Shown here: positions 14,080-21,281 of the stretch, piece after piece
Layout of the letters: each line of letters starts with the position of its first letter
How positions within the stretch are numbered: the first letter of the stretch is position 1
IMG/VR virus record: IMGVR_UViG_3300030685_000004
Location: 1 to 52,479 of that record
Source of the DNA: a virus
Length of the DNA: 52,479 nt
Reading direction: 5' to 3' (one strand)
Translations under genes and position numbers: made by a program
Notes under the pieces: model-generated
What the model was told of the DNA's origin: nothing
Databases searched by the model: none
The model's input: only the letters and a program-made list of their open reading frames with translations

Positions 14080-14488
14080 TAAATTCTTAGGAGAATATTA
14101 CTTTTTAAGTAATTTCAGTGATTCTAAAATAGAAATGAATGGATTCATATTTGATAACGCGGAAGCAGCATTCCACTCTTTTAAAGACACTAGTAGACAA
14201 TCTGAATTTGCTGACCTAAATCCATATTCTGCCAAAAGAAAAGGTAGAACCGTCAAACTTAGAGAGGATTGGGAGAGAGTTAAAGATGATATTATGTACC
14301 AGGTAGTTAAAGCAAAGTTCGAACAGAATGATGAATTAAAAGAAAAGTTATTAGCAACTGGAAATGAAGAGTTAGTTGAAGGTAATACATGGAATGATAT
14401 GTATTGGGGAGTATATGACGGTAAAGGTTATAATGTTTTAGGTACAATCCTTATGCTGGTAAGACACGAATTGAAAGGGGAGAGTTAA
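14072..14488 (+). CDS. NADAR-family protein (ADP-ribose / N-glycosidase fold)
   Basis: 138 aa. Matches the NADAR / YbiA-like family end to end: 'GEYYFLSNFSDS', 'F.NAEAAFHSFKD', 'AKRKGRTVKLREDWERVKDDIM', 'LLATGNEELVEGNTWNDMYWGV' and 'GYNVLGTILMLVR'. Family members hydrolyse ADP-ribose-type N-glycosidic bonds, and some NADAR proteins remove ADP-ribose from guanine bases. In a phage this could undo ADP-ribosylation by a host DarT-like defence toxin (inference). RBS GAAAGGAGCG. It sits in a run of tightly packed accessory genes. Confidence 0.88.
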   Translation: MINKFLGEYYFLSNFSDSKIEMNGFIFDNAEAAFHSFKDTSRQSEFADLNPYSAKRKGRTVKLREDWERVKDDIMYQVVKAKFEQNDELKEKLLATGNEELVEGNTWNDMYWGVYDGKGYNVLGTILMLVRHELKGES

Positions 14489-14698
14489 ATGCTAACAAGT
14501 AAAGAACTCGAATTGGCTAACAGTATACTTATGGCAGTCAAATATTCTGGAACTGTTGTATATAATCGTAGCGAACTTTGCGAGTACAAGGGTTATAATA
14601 TTATCCATGCTATAAGAGAAGTTGAATCCAAAGGAATAAAATGCGAAAAAATTTCAGATAGGAATGGAAAACTAATTGCATTTATAGTGAGGGAATAA
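14489..14698 (+). CDS. Small protein, possible winged-helix
   Basis: 69 aa, starting directly after the NADAR stop (AAAGGGGAG upstream). Helices 'TSKELELANSILMAVK' and 'GYNIIHAIREVESKG' followed by a beta-type 'KCEKISDRNGKLIAFIV' could form a small winged helix. Low confidence in any function. Confidence 0.65.
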   Translation: MLTSKELELANSILMAVKYSGTVVYNRSELCEYKGYNIIHAIREVESKGIKCEKISDRNGKLIAFIVRE

Positions 14699-14700
14699 AT

Positions 14701-14934
14701 ATGAGAGTAAAGCCATATACCAATATTGGAATAAAACGTATGAAATGTTTTAAATGTGGTGAGAAAGCATCAGCCCAATGGCAGATTTGCTCAGACAGTA
14801 ATCAGTATAGACCGGTGTGTCTAAAGTGCGATTTCGAATTAAATGAACTGGTTCTTAAGTGGGCAGGTTTTGATGACTGGGAAGATAAATTAAATAAATA
14901 TAAGCACAGAATAAACGAAAGGGGATATTATTAA
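14701..14934 (+). CDS. Small zinc-binding protein
   Basis: 77 aa. C-x2-C (MKCFKCGEKA), then Cys ~30 and C-x2-C (VCLKCDFELN) form a likely zinc-binding core, followed by a helical tail. This type (zinc pair, then 'ELNELVL') is common in phage early regions. Possible internal start Met14. It overlaps the next ATG by one base. Confidence 0.7.
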   Translation: MRVKPYTNIGIKRMKCFKCGEKASAQWQICSDSNQYRPVCLKCDFELNELVLKWAGFDDWEDKLNKYKHRINERGYY

Positions 14935-15284
14935 TGAATAAACATGATGGAGTTATGTATCCATATGGTGACGTCATAACAGAGAATATGATTAGAGAAG
15001 GATATCTATACTCTCTATGGAGTGGAAGATTCAAAGTATATCATGGCAGAGTAAAACCTCGTTCCCGTGATGGTATTTGTAACTTTATAACTGATGAAGG
15101 AAAACTATTCCAATGTAATCCAGAACCAGGTATGTTTCATAATGCACTTGTCTGGCTAGAAGATAATAATGAAACTCTTGCTAGGGAACTTTTGGTAGAC
15201 CATGAAAATAGACAAATAGCAAAATTACAAGAACAAATCGACAATCATCTTTATAAAATAAAAGTGTTGAAAAGTGGGCTTTAG
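14934..15284 (+). CDS. Paralogue 1 of a three-gene family ('GYLYSLWSG')
   Basis: 116 aa. Core 'EGYLYSLWSGRFKVYHGRV', 'LFQCNPEPGMFHNALVWLE', 'ETLARELLVDHENRQIAKLQEQIDNHLYKI'. A beta domain is followed by a coiled-coil C-terminus. The same order occurs in the genes at 15315 and 16003, so the family expanded locally. RBS GAAAGGGG. Function unknown. Confidence 0.75.
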   Translation: MNKHDGVMYPYGDVITENMIREGYLYSLWSGRFKVYHGRVKPRSRDGICNFITDEGKLFQCNPEPGMFHNALVWLEDNNETLARELLVDHENRQIAKLQEQIDNHLYKIKVLKSGL

Positions 15285-15314
15285 TCGAACTTAATATCGA
15301 AAGGGGATATTATT

Positions 15315-15620
15315 ATGGAAAGAAAAGGGTATCTTTATTCATTACGAGGTAATAAATTTAATCATTTTGAAGGTTTGGTTCAGTATGATAAATCTACTAA
15401 TATTACAATCTTCTATATTCCATCTTTAAATAAAAACTTTCAATGTTCGGCAGATCCTGGAATCATGTTTAAAGATAGACTCTGGCTTGAGACCGATGAT
15501 AATAAATTAGCTATAGACCTTTTAATAAAAAATGAAAAAGTAAAGTTACAAATAGAAATTGATAAGCTTCTTAATAAAATGACAATGTTAGATGATCGAA
15601 AGGAACTATACAAGAAATAA
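15315..15620 (+). CDS. Paralogue 2 of the 'GYLYS' family, possibly frameshifted at the 3' end
   Basis: 101 aa, RBS GAAAGGGG. 'KGYLYSLRGNKFNHFEGLV', 'FQCSADPGIMFKDRLWLETDD' and 'LAIDLLIKNEKVKLQIEIDKLLNK' match paralogues 1 and 3. After its stop, the -1 frame stays open to 15763 and encodes a good coiled coil. Either the gene lost its 3' end by an indel or a short separate ORF follows. Confidence 0.7.
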   Translation: MERKGYLYSLRGNKFNHFEGLVQYDKSTNITIFYIPSLNKNFQCSADPGIMFKDRLWLETDDNKLAIDLLIKNEKVKLQIEIDKLLNKMTMLDDRKELYKK

Positions 15621-15763
15621 AAGATGAAATCACTCGTTTAAAAACTGAATTGAATATCATAATAACAAAGAACTGGGATAACCCAGGGATACTCCAACAA
15701 GAAAAAATTATTTATGAAAAAATTAGAACTTTGGAATGGGTTTTGGAAAGTCTAATTAGATAA
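15603..15763 (+). pseudogene. Coiled-coil reading frame in -1 frame after paralogue 2
   Basis: From about 15603 the frame reads TIQEIKDEITRLKTELN and ends LEWVLESLIR before TAA 15761-15763. It has no ATG, GTG or well-placed TTG with a ribosome binding site. It looks like the continuation of the coiled coil of the preceding gene after a one-base change. No classical slippery heptamer is visible at the junction. Confidence 0.4.
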
Positions 15764-15778
15764 AAAGGAGACTACACA

Positions 15779-15973
15779 ATGAACTTAAAAATATATGGAA
15801 CAGATAATGGAATGAAAGAAATCGGATATCGATTAGAACTTGGTTTTGGAAGTGGATTTGATGGAAGTGTTTATGTTCCAGAAGACCTTACTGATATTGA
15901 AGAAATTGAAAAACTTGCAATACTTGATGCTTTAGATCGAGATGGATTAACAATAGAATTAGAAGAAGATTAA
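15779..15973 (+). CDS. Small acidic protein, unknown function
   Basis: 64 aa, RBS AAAAGGAGA. Very acidic C-terminus (IELEED) and 'ELGFGSGFDGSVYVPEDL' in the middle. No motif recognised. Confidence 0.68.
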   Translation: MNLKIYGTDNGMKEIGYRLELGFGSGFDGSVYVPEDLTDIEEIEKLAILDALDRDGLTIELEED

Positions 15974-16002
15974 TATTATTCCTTTGAAAGGGGAGAGTAA
16001 AA

Positions 16003-16329
16003 ATGGACACCAAAATACTTAGTAAAAAAGGTTACTTATATTCAATGTGGAGCGGAAAAGTTAAAGTTTATGAAGGCGAAGTACATTATATGCCATGGAA
16101 CATTATTGGTCGATTTAATACAATACCAAGATCAAATAAAACATTCATGTGTTCAGTCGAACCAGAAGTAGTATGTAATGCTGTGGTTTGGATTGAAACT
16201 AAAGACGAAAAATTAGCTCGTGAATTATTAATTGATTACGAGAATGGACAAATAAAAGTTTTACAGAAAAAGATAGACAATCATCTACATAAAATATCAG
16301 TATTGGAGGGGGTATTCTATGATGAATAA
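16003..16329 (+). CDS. Paralogue 3 of the 'GYLYSMWSG' family
   Basis: 108 aa, RBS GAAAGGGGAG. 'KKGYLYSMWSGKVKVYEGEV', 'FMCSVEPEVVCNAVVWIETKDEKLARELLIDYENGQIKVLQKKIDNHLHKI' is closest to paralogue 1. The C-terminal ~30 residues are coiled coil. The end overlaps the next (interrupted) ORF. Confidence 0.75.
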   Translation: MDTKILSKKGYLYSMWSGKVKVYEGEVHYMPWNIIGRFNTIPRSNKTFMCSVEPEVVCNAVVWIETKDEKLARELLIDYENGQIKVLQKKIDNHLHKISVLEGVFYDE

Positions 16330-16537
16330 AGAAGAATTCAAAAAATGTAAAGTTGGAGATAGGGTTTTAATTATTAGTAATAATACTAAGCGTACAGGAT
16401 AGATAGCTACGATTGTAGAGATTGATACTACTAAATGGGGAAATCGAATGACTATAACTAACGACGTAATTGGCACTCGAAGATATCACAGAAGTTCTTT
16501 ATTCTATATCGAAGGAGATAATAAAAATGAAAAATAA
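16322..16537 (+). pseudogene. Small beta-barrel-type ORF interrupted by an in-frame TAG
   Basis: From ATG 16322: MNKEEFKKCKVGDRVLIISN...RTG, then TAG (16400-16402), then IATIVEIDTTKWGNR... to TAA 16535. The two halves read as one protein of ~71 residues with a KOW/SH3-like 'VGDRVLI...G.IATIVEI' core. Upstream ATG 16319 is equally possible. TAG is used as a normal stop elsewhere (for example 8 genes upstream), so a nonsense mutation, assembly error or suppression are the alternatives. Confidence 0.55.
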
Positions 16538-16697
16538 GAAGAATCAAAATTATATTGAGTTTATGTATAATCCAGATAATCAGGGAAAATGCAAAGGTTG
16601 TCCCGAAAATAAAGGATACGATACATTCTATCTGTGCGGACAGCCGAGATGTTGGGTGACTATTCATTGTGAAAAGGATGGGGTTAAAAATGTATAA
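16527..16697 (+). CDS. Small cysteine-rich protein, paralogue of 9607
   Basis: 56 aa from ATG 16527 with GAAGGAGA upstream. 'YIEFMYNPDNQGKCKGCPEN' and 'CGQPRCWVTIH' match the protein at 9607. C-x2-C and C-x4-C probably hold zinc. Confidence 0.7.
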   Translation: MKNKKNQNYIEFMYNPDNQGKCKGCPENKGYDTFYLCGQPRCWVTIHCEKDGVKNV

Positions 16698-16893
16698 ATG
16701 GTTATTAGTATTGAAGAACGGAAAAGAGTATCTTATATATCATCCAGAAAGTAAGTTGAATGACGTAATGAAAGATATATTACCAAAACCATCAGAAAAC
16801 AAGTGGACTTTATTTGATTTAGTTGAGCCAAAAGATAATTATAAAGCAATAGCTATAAACGGAGCTGATATATCAAGTATTGGTTGTATGTAA
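16690..16893 (+). CDS. Small soluble protein, unknown function
   Basis: 67 aa from ATG 16690, overlapping the previous stop. 'YKWLLVLKNGKEYLIYHPE' then 'NYKAIAINGADISSIGCM' is a small alpha/beta pattern often seen in phage proteins that read 'K.i.ING.dI.SIE'. No function known to me. Confidence 0.7.
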   Translation: MYKWLLVLKNGKEYLIYHPESKLNDVMKDILPKPSENKWTLFDLVEPKDNYKAIAINGADISSIGCM

Positions 16894-16912
16894 TTAGAAA
16901 GGAGTTTTAAAA

Positions 16913-17146
16913 ATGAATAGTAATATACTTTCTTTAATAGATCATGCAATAACAATGAGCAAAGTATTAAATTTAATGTTTAGCTTTGATTATTCGAAAG
17001 AGTATGTGGGGTTTACATTTATGAAAGATTATAAACGTGTGTGTTGGACTGCTAGTTTAACTGAAATAATTGATATAGTTGATATAGATATATATCATAA
17101 ACGATTAACCGAAATGGGTGACCGTCTTTATAAAGGAGGACTCTAA
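16913..17146 (+). CDS. Small soluble protein, unknown function
   Basis: 77 aa, RBS AAAGGAG. Helical N-terminus followed by beta-type 'EYVGFTFMKDYKRVCWTAS'. No motif recognised. Confidence 0.68.
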   Translation: MNSNILSLIDHAITMSKVLNLMFSFDYSKEYVGFTFMKDYKRVCWTASLTEIIDIVDIDIYHKRLTEMGDRLYKGGL

Positions 17147-17149
17147 TTA

Positions 17150-17350
17150 ATGAGTAGAATACGAATACCAGTAGAGAAATTAGACCCCGAGACCGATGAG
17201 ATATTAGCTTGGTATCCTAAAATAATGGATGCTGCAGAAGCAAATTACATTTATGGTGGTAGCATATCAAAAGCATGTAGAGGTCAGTTAACAATCGTTG
17301 GTGGGTTCAAGTGGCAGTATGCTTCAGTCGCAGTTGAAGGGGGATTATAA
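17150..17350 (+). CDS. NUMOD-like DNA-binding protein
   Basis: 66 aa, RBS AAAGGAGG. 'WYPKIMDAAEANYIYGGSISKACRGQLTIVGGFKWQYA' is the NUMOD1 signature, a helix-turn-helix module normally attached to homing endonucleases. Here it stands alone with no nuclease domain, so it may be an endonuclease remnant or a free DNA-binding protein. Confidence 0.72.
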   Translation: MSRIRIPVEKLDPETDEILAWYPKIMDAAEANYIYGGSISKACRGQLTIVGGFKWQYASVAVEGGL

Positions 17351-17352
17351 TA

Positions 17353-17499
17353 ATGACAAAGATAGGTAAGTATAAATTGAGAAAATATAGTGTACTAGAT
17401 ATAGGTTGGTTCTGGTTGCGTTGCACAATAGCAGCGGTAGCGGTTTGTGTAGTTATATATGGACTTGGTGATATGATAGAGATGGTTGCTCGTTTCTAA
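17353..17499 (+). CDS. 48-residue membrane protein
   Basis: ATG 17353 with GAAGGGGG upstream. Basic N-terminus (KIGKYKLRKY) and one long hydrophobic segment (~17-39, IGWFWLRCTIAAVAVCVVIYGLG). Promoter P15 follows the stop. Confidence 0.66.
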   Translation: MTKIGKYKLRKYSVLDIGWFWLRCTIAAVAVCVVIYGLGDMIEMVARF

Positions 17500-17500
17500 C

Positions 17501-17530
17501 TCGCGAAGATTACACAGTATATAATGAAGA
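17501..17530 (+). promoter_or_regulatory. Promoter element P15
   Basis: TCGCG at 17501, ATTACACA, TATAAT at 17520-17525, then GAAGA. It is the last element before the replication region, about 12 kb from the next. Confidence 0.78.
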
Positions 17531-17554
17531 TAAAACTTGAAAGGTGGAGTTAAA

Positions 17555-17809
17555 ATGATGAACAGAGAACAGGTTAAATTTGTAGGAGAATTAGTAATTT
17601 CAGTATGTGTTAATACAGTAATAGGTAATGTTATAAAGGGGACTACCCCTGAGGATATAGGTAAGCTCGAAGGAGCTGCTGTTAGACTTGGGAAGGCAGT
17701 ACTCAGTATAGCAATAGCTAATATAGTAGTTGACAATATTGAGAAGAGATTCGATGCAAGGATGGCAAAAATCGATGAACAGAATAAAAACGAAACAGTT
17801 AAAGCGTAA
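17555..17809 (+). CDS. Small membrane-associated protein
   Basis: 84 aa from ATG 17555 (GAAAGGTGGAG upstream; ATG 17558 is an alternative). Weakly hydrophobic stretches (~8-28 and ~51-65) flank 'KGTTPEDIGKLEGAAVRLGK', and the C-terminus is charged. Function unknown. Confidence 0.74.
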   Translation: MMNREQVKFVGELVISVCVNTVIGNVIKGTTPEDIGKLEGAAVRLGKAVLSIAIANIVVDNIEKRFDARMAKIDEQNKNETVKA

Positions 17810-17823
17810 TCAGAAAGGAGTAG

Positions 17824-17852
17824 GTACTATTAACATAGTACTTATTCTTTTC
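17824..17852 (+). terminator. Rho-independent terminator
   Basis: GTACTAT (17824-17830) pairs perfectly with ATAGTAC (17835-17841), followed by TTATTCTTTTC. Confidence 0.72.
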
Positions 17853-17874
17853 GTTTTTGAAAGGGGCGATAAAA

Positions 17875-18123
17875 GTGAGTGGAGATACTGGCAAATCAAT
17901 AATGGCCTTTGTAGAAATACAAGAAAATGGTATAATAAGAAAAGACAATATTGTAATAGGTCACTTAACCGACTATGCAAAGGATAATTTCGAAAAAACA
18001 TATATAGAGATGGTTAATAAAAGTATAGACCTTGCTATGAAACAAATAAAAGATCAAACTAAGACTATATATATGGGAGCCACTTCTACAATTAATACTG
18101 GTTTTAAAAGGGGAGATAAATAA
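17875..18123 (+). CDS. Small soluble protein, GTG start
   Basis: 82 aa. I chose GTG 17875, which has GAAAGGGGCG at the right distance. The in-frame ATG at 17857 has none. 'GDTGKSIMAFVEIQENG' contains GDTGKS, a Walker-A-like string, but the protein is too short for an ATPase. Function unknown. Confidence 0.7.
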   Translation: MSGDTGKSIMAFVEIQENGIIRKDNIVIGHLTDYAKDNFEKTYIEMVNKSIDLAMKQIKDQTKTIYMGATSTINTGFKRGDK

Positions 18124-18263
18124 TGGTATTATTAACAGTTTTTATAGTTGGATGGATAGGTGGGTCTTTAATGGTGTGCTTAGGTCAAGGTAGACCTAGA
18201 AAATATAAAGATGGAATAATGTTCTTTGATGACGAACTTAATCTGGATGAAAGGGAGAGATAA
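18123..18263 (+). CDS. 46-residue membrane protein
   Basis: ATG 18123 overlaps the previous stop, with AAAAGGGGAG upstream. N-terminal membrane helix (LLTVFIVGWIGGSLMVCLG), then an acidic tail. Confidence 0.66.
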   Translation: MVLLTVFIVGWIGGSLMVCLGQGRPRKYKDGIMFFDDELNLDERER

Positions 18264-18266
18264 ATA

Positions 18267-18455
18267 GTGGACTATATAACCTGCACGATTCCAAATCAAG
18301 AATATACTGGGATATTTATAATTGATAGTCATTTGGTTAAACACAAGTTAATTGAAGCAGGCTTTTATTTAAATAGACCCATGACTCATATATATGACAC
18401 GGTGAATGATACAGTTGTATTCAAACAAGAAAAGGGAGAGATAAATAATGGATAA
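18267..18455 (+). CDS. Small soluble protein, GTG start
   Basis: 62 aa from GTG 18267 with AAAGGGAGAG upstream. Beta-rich (DYITCTIPNQEYTGIFIID). The end overlaps the next gene by 8 bases. Confidence 0.65.
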   Translation: MDYITCTIPNQEYTGIFIIDSHLVKHKLIEAGFYLNRPMTHIYDTVNDTVVFKQEKGEINNG

Positions 18456-19080
18456 AAGAGATTACGTAAATATTAATGATTTTCCAAGCAATTCAAAAGA
18501 GGCACAGAAAGATGAAACTATAGAAAGAAAGGTTGTTAGTAAAGTAACTACTGGTAAAGTTCTAAAAAGGAAAAAATCATTTGGTAAGAAGGTTGTAGAG
18601 ACTTTTGTTGGAGAAGAGATATTTGATGTTAAGACTTATATTCTTCAGGATGTATTAGTGCCAGCATTTAAGAACACGGTAGTAGAGATGTTCAGAGATA
18701 TTCCAGAGTTACTCTTATTTGGAGAAAGACGAAATTCTAGGTCATCATCGTCAAGAGGTATGGGTCGTATTGCTTATGACAGTATGTCTAGTAGAAGAGA
18801 TGTCAATACAAGAGAAATATCTAATAGAGACAGAGCTACTCATAACTTTGATGAGATAGTTCTTACCACTAGAAACGATGCGGTTGAGGTTCTTGGTAGC
18901 CTAATGGATTTGATACAGGATTATGGACAGGCAACAGTGGCAGACTTGTATGACTTTGTAGGAGTGACCGGAGAATACACAGATAGGAAATATGGTTGGT
19001 TAGATTTATCAAGAGCAGGCTTAAGACCAGTCAGAGGTGGATTCATGTTGGATTTACCTAGACCTATATTAGTAGATTAG
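18448..19080 (+). CDS. Member of the 'V-ADLYD ... GW' phage family
   Basis: 210 aa. Residues 1-130 are basic and unusual (Ser/Arg-rich ~99-130). The C-terminal ~80 residues carry a recurring module: 'F.EIVLTTRNDAVEVLGSLMDLIQDYGQATVADLYDFVGVTG...YGWLDLSRA...G..LDLPRP'. The module occurs in five copies across four genes here (18448, twice in 19286, 20146, 20817). Known from gut phages but uncharacterised. RBS AAAGGGAGAG. Confidence 0.78.
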   Translation: MDKRDYVNINDFPSNSKEAQKDETIERKVVSKVTTGKVLKRKKSFGKKVVETFVGEEIFDVKTYILQDVLVPAFKNTVVEMFRDIPELLLFGERRNSRSSSSRGMGRIAYDSMSSRRDVNTREISNRDRATHNFDEIVLTTRNDAVEVLGSLMDLIQDYGQATVADLYDFVGVTGEYTDRKYGWLDLSRAGLRPVRGGFMLDLPRPILVD

Positions 19081-19088
19081 GTGTTATT

Positions 19089-19268
19089 ATGACTATAGTT
19101 GAAATGCGTAGATATGTCGCTAACAAATATTATAGTGACACTTGGAAAAACAAAGTTAAAATGATGAATGACAACCAGGTACTAGCAATATATACCAAAA
19201 TGAAACTAGATGATGATAATGCATTCTATATTATAAAGGATCGAGACCGTTATTTGTATGGCCAATAA
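19089..19268 (+). CDS. 59-residue protein, paralogue of 20662
   Basis: ATG 19089. 'VANKYYSDTWKNKVKMMNDNQVLAIYTKM' matches 'VATVYAGRKWALKVKVMSDHQVLAIYKRF' of the gene at 20662. The stop overlaps ATGAAAGGGG, which provides the next gene's ribosome binding site. Function unknown. Confidence 0.66.
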   Translation: MTIVEMRRYVANKYYSDTWKNKVKMMNDNQVLAIYTKMKLDDDNAFYIIKDRDRYLYGQ

Positions 19269-19285
19269 TGAAAGGGGATATTATA

Positions 19286-19978
19286 ATGGAAATAAAGTTT
19301 GAAACAAGAGAAGAAGCAGGAAGGGTATTAGCAAAACTTGATGCAAAAATACTTTTGGATGGAATTGCTACTTTAAAAGATTATCATGATTTTAGGTCAA
19401 TGTTATCTATTCTTGGAGATAGTCAGTGTGGTTGGAGAGGACTTCAAACTGCCATAATTCAAAGAGACTACATTGAAAATGCTTGGTTATTAATATTACC
19501 AGACCCAATACACTTAGGGGGAGATTATAAGATAAACCCACCAAATAGAACATTTAATAGTAAAGAATGTGCAGATTTGGTACTTCTAGCTATGACCGAG
19601 AATATAGAATATCAAGGAAAGACTAGTCTTGTTGATTACTACAAAATTCTTGGTTGTGAGGATTATCAGGAGTCAGATGATGAATGGGGTTGGACTGATC
19701 TAAGAGAGGCAAGAATAAGAGAAAATACAATTGCTGGCTTTACTTTATTGTTACCCCCAATAGTACGCTTACATGGTCCACAAAACGTAAAAGAAGAGGA
19801 ATATGAGTATCCTAAACTTGAAGGCCTAGCTGTAGAATTTAATAACACCGGATTAGAACCTATATTGTTTGTATGTAAACCCACTAATAAGGGTCTCGTA
19901 TATGTGTCCAGATGCAAAGGAGTAGAAGCAATTAAGATATACAACCTACTGCTTGGTAAGAAAGAAGGAGCGAAATAA
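19286..19978 (+). CDS. Two-module 'V-ADLYD'-family protein
   Basis: 230 aa from ATG 19286 (GAAAGGGG upstream). Contains two diverged copies of the family module: residues ~3-75 ('TREEAGRVLAKLDAKI...CGWRGL...LLILPDPI') and ~86-160 ('SKECADLVLLAMTENI...YQGKTSLVDYYKILG...WGWTDL...LLLPPIV'). A separate C-terminal domain (~175-230) follows. Internal duplication of a module found in three neighbours. Confidence 0.76.
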   Translation: MEIKFETREEAGRVLAKLDAKILLDGIATLKDYHDFRSMLSILGDSQCGWRGLQTAIIQRDYIENAWLLILPDPIHLGGDYKINPPNRTFNSKECADLVLLAMTENIEYQGKTSLVDYYKILGCEDYQESDDEWGWTDLREARIRENTIAGFTLLLPPIVRLHGPQNVKEEEYEYPKLEGLAVEFNNTGLEPILFVCKPTNKGLVYVSRCKGVEAIKIYNLLLGKKEGAK

Positions 19979-19979
19979 T

Positions 19980-20153
19980 ATGGTGACTGATTTATATATT
20001 GTAGGTTTTGACTTATCTGAACAAGATGACATGACTGCATCTATAGGAATACTAGGAACTGGAGTTATGAATGTTGAAATAAAGAAAACTATTCATGGAG
20101 AAAAAGCAATCGAACTATATGAAAAATTGAAAGGGGAGATAAATAATGAATAA
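19980..20153 (+). CDS. Small soluble protein, unknown function
   Basis: 57 aa from ATG 19980 (GAAGGAGCG upstream). 'YIVGFDLSEQDDMTASIGIL' followed by a helix 'GEKAIELYEKLKGE'. The end overlaps the next gene. Confidence 0.67.
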   Translation: MVTDLYIVGFDLSEQDDMTASIGILGTGVMNVEIKKTIHGEKAIELYEKLKGEINNE

Positions 20154-20541
20154 AATATTATTAGTTGTTGGCGGATTTGTTGGGGGTTATTGTGTTCATA
20201 GAAAGATAATGACAATTGCACTTACCGAGATGTTAGAGAAGGATTATCCTAAACCAAGATATACAAACTATCGTGATATAATAATAGGTACGAGAGAAGA
20301 TGCAAGAGAAGTATTAGGTTTACTTCAGAATTTCATAGATAATTATGGTGTAGTTACCGTTGCTGATTTATTAGATTCAGTAGGAGAAACAAGTTCTATT
20401 ATAGATGTTAAATATGGTTGGGTAACATCATTCGGTGCATATGTGGCAAAAGATAAAAATGGTTGGACACTTAAATTACCTAGACCAAGGTTGTTAGATA
20501 ATGACACAAGTTATGTTCCATACTCGAAAAGGAGTAAATAA
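20146..20541 (+). CDS. 'V-ADLYD'-family protein with N-terminal hydrophobic segment
   Basis: 131 aa. N-terminal hydrophobic stretch (ILLVVGGFVGGYCVHRKIM), then one family module ('DIIIGTREDAREVLGLLQNFIDNYGVVTVADLLDSVGETS...KYGWVT..GA...GW.LKLPRPRLLD'). It may display the module at the membrane. Confidence 0.76.
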   Translation: MNKILLVVGGFVGGYCVHRKIMTIALTEMLEKDYPKPRYTNYRDIIIGTREDAREVLGLLQNFIDNYGVVTVADLLDSVGETSSIIDVKYGWVTSFGAYVAKDKNGWTLKLPRPRLLDNDTSYVPYSKRSK

Positions 20542-20542
20542 T

Positions 20543-20680
20543 ATGAATAGATATAAGCAGTTTGAAGAGAAATGCAAAGTGTGTCCTTGGAATACTATGT
20601 GTAGTGTGGAGTTGACTCAAGTGTTAGGATGTATGTCTGATAACGAAAAGGAGAATGACAAATGTCAACCGATCAAATGA
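20543..20680 (+). CDS. 45-residue cysteine-rich protein
   Basis: ATG 20543 with AAAAGGAG upstream. C-x2-C-P-W-x3-M-C and two later Cys suggest a zinc site. It overlaps the next ATG (20662). Confidence 0.6.
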   Translation: MNRYKQFEEKCKVCPWNTMCSVELTQVLGCMSDNEKENDKCQPIK

Positions 20681-20796
20681 GAAATGCTGTAGCCACTGTA
20701 TATGCTGGTAGAAAATGGGCACTTAAAGTCAAGGTTATGAGTGATCATCAGGTACTTGCCATATATAAAAGATTTGTAAATTCCAAATTATTATAA
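20662..20796 (+). CDS. 44-residue protein, paralogue of 19089
   Basis: ATG 20662 with AAAAGGAGA upstream. Shares 'W..KVK.M.D.QVLAIY' with 19089. The two copies alternate with 'V-ADLYD' genes, suggesting that a gene pair was duplicated. Confidence 0.62.
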   Translation: MSTDQMRNAVATVYAGRKWALKVKVMSDHQVLAIYKRFVNSKLL

Positions 20797-20816
20797 AAAG
20801 AAAAGGGGAGAGGCCC

Positions 20817-21281
20817 ATGAAAATTTTAACATTTACAGATAGAGAATCTGCTGAAGCAATTTTAAAGAGTCTTGATGTCTGTATACAATGTAAAGGAGTT
20901 GCCACAGTTGCAGACTTATATTACTATATAAATACTCCAACTTATTGTATGATGTATCCGGAATCACCTGACGATACTAAAATGGGATGGACTACTATAG
21001 ATACAGCTAAGTTATCTAGAGATTTATACCACAATACTTATCGGTTAATGGTACCAGATCCTATAGCGTTAGATAAGCAATCTGGTCCAGTCGAACCAGT
21101 AGCATCAACAATTATTCTCAGTGAGGATTATATGATTGAATATGACCTTAAGGACGATGGTCAAGCCGCATTAACTGTAAAGGTTAAAAATGGACGTAAT
21201 GAAAGAGTTATAAATGTACTTTTCGACGATATTGCAAAACTAGTTTATAAAATATTAATAATTGAAAGGGGTAATAAATAA
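20817..21281 (+). CDS. 'V-ADLYD'-family protein
   Basis: 154 aa. N-terminal module ('FTDRESAEAILKSLDVCIQCKGVATVADLYYYIN...MGWTTIDTAKL...RLMVPDPIALD') followed by a ~65-residue beta domain ('IEYDLKDDGQAALTVKV'). RBS AAAAGGGGAG. The end overlaps the start of the DUF6353 paralogue. Confidence 0.76.
   Translation: MKILTFTDRESAEAILKSLDVCIQCKGVATVADLYYYINTPTYCMMYPESPDDTKMGWTTIDTAKLSRDLYHNTYRLMVPDPIALDKQSGPVEPVASTIILSEDYMIEYDLKDDGQAALTVKVKNGRNERVINVLFDDIAKLVYKILIIERGNK

Noticed and set aside
16400-16402. Amber suppression by a phage tRNA
   Set aside because: None of the three tRNA-like RNAs shows CTA in an anticodon position, and TAG ends several normal genes.
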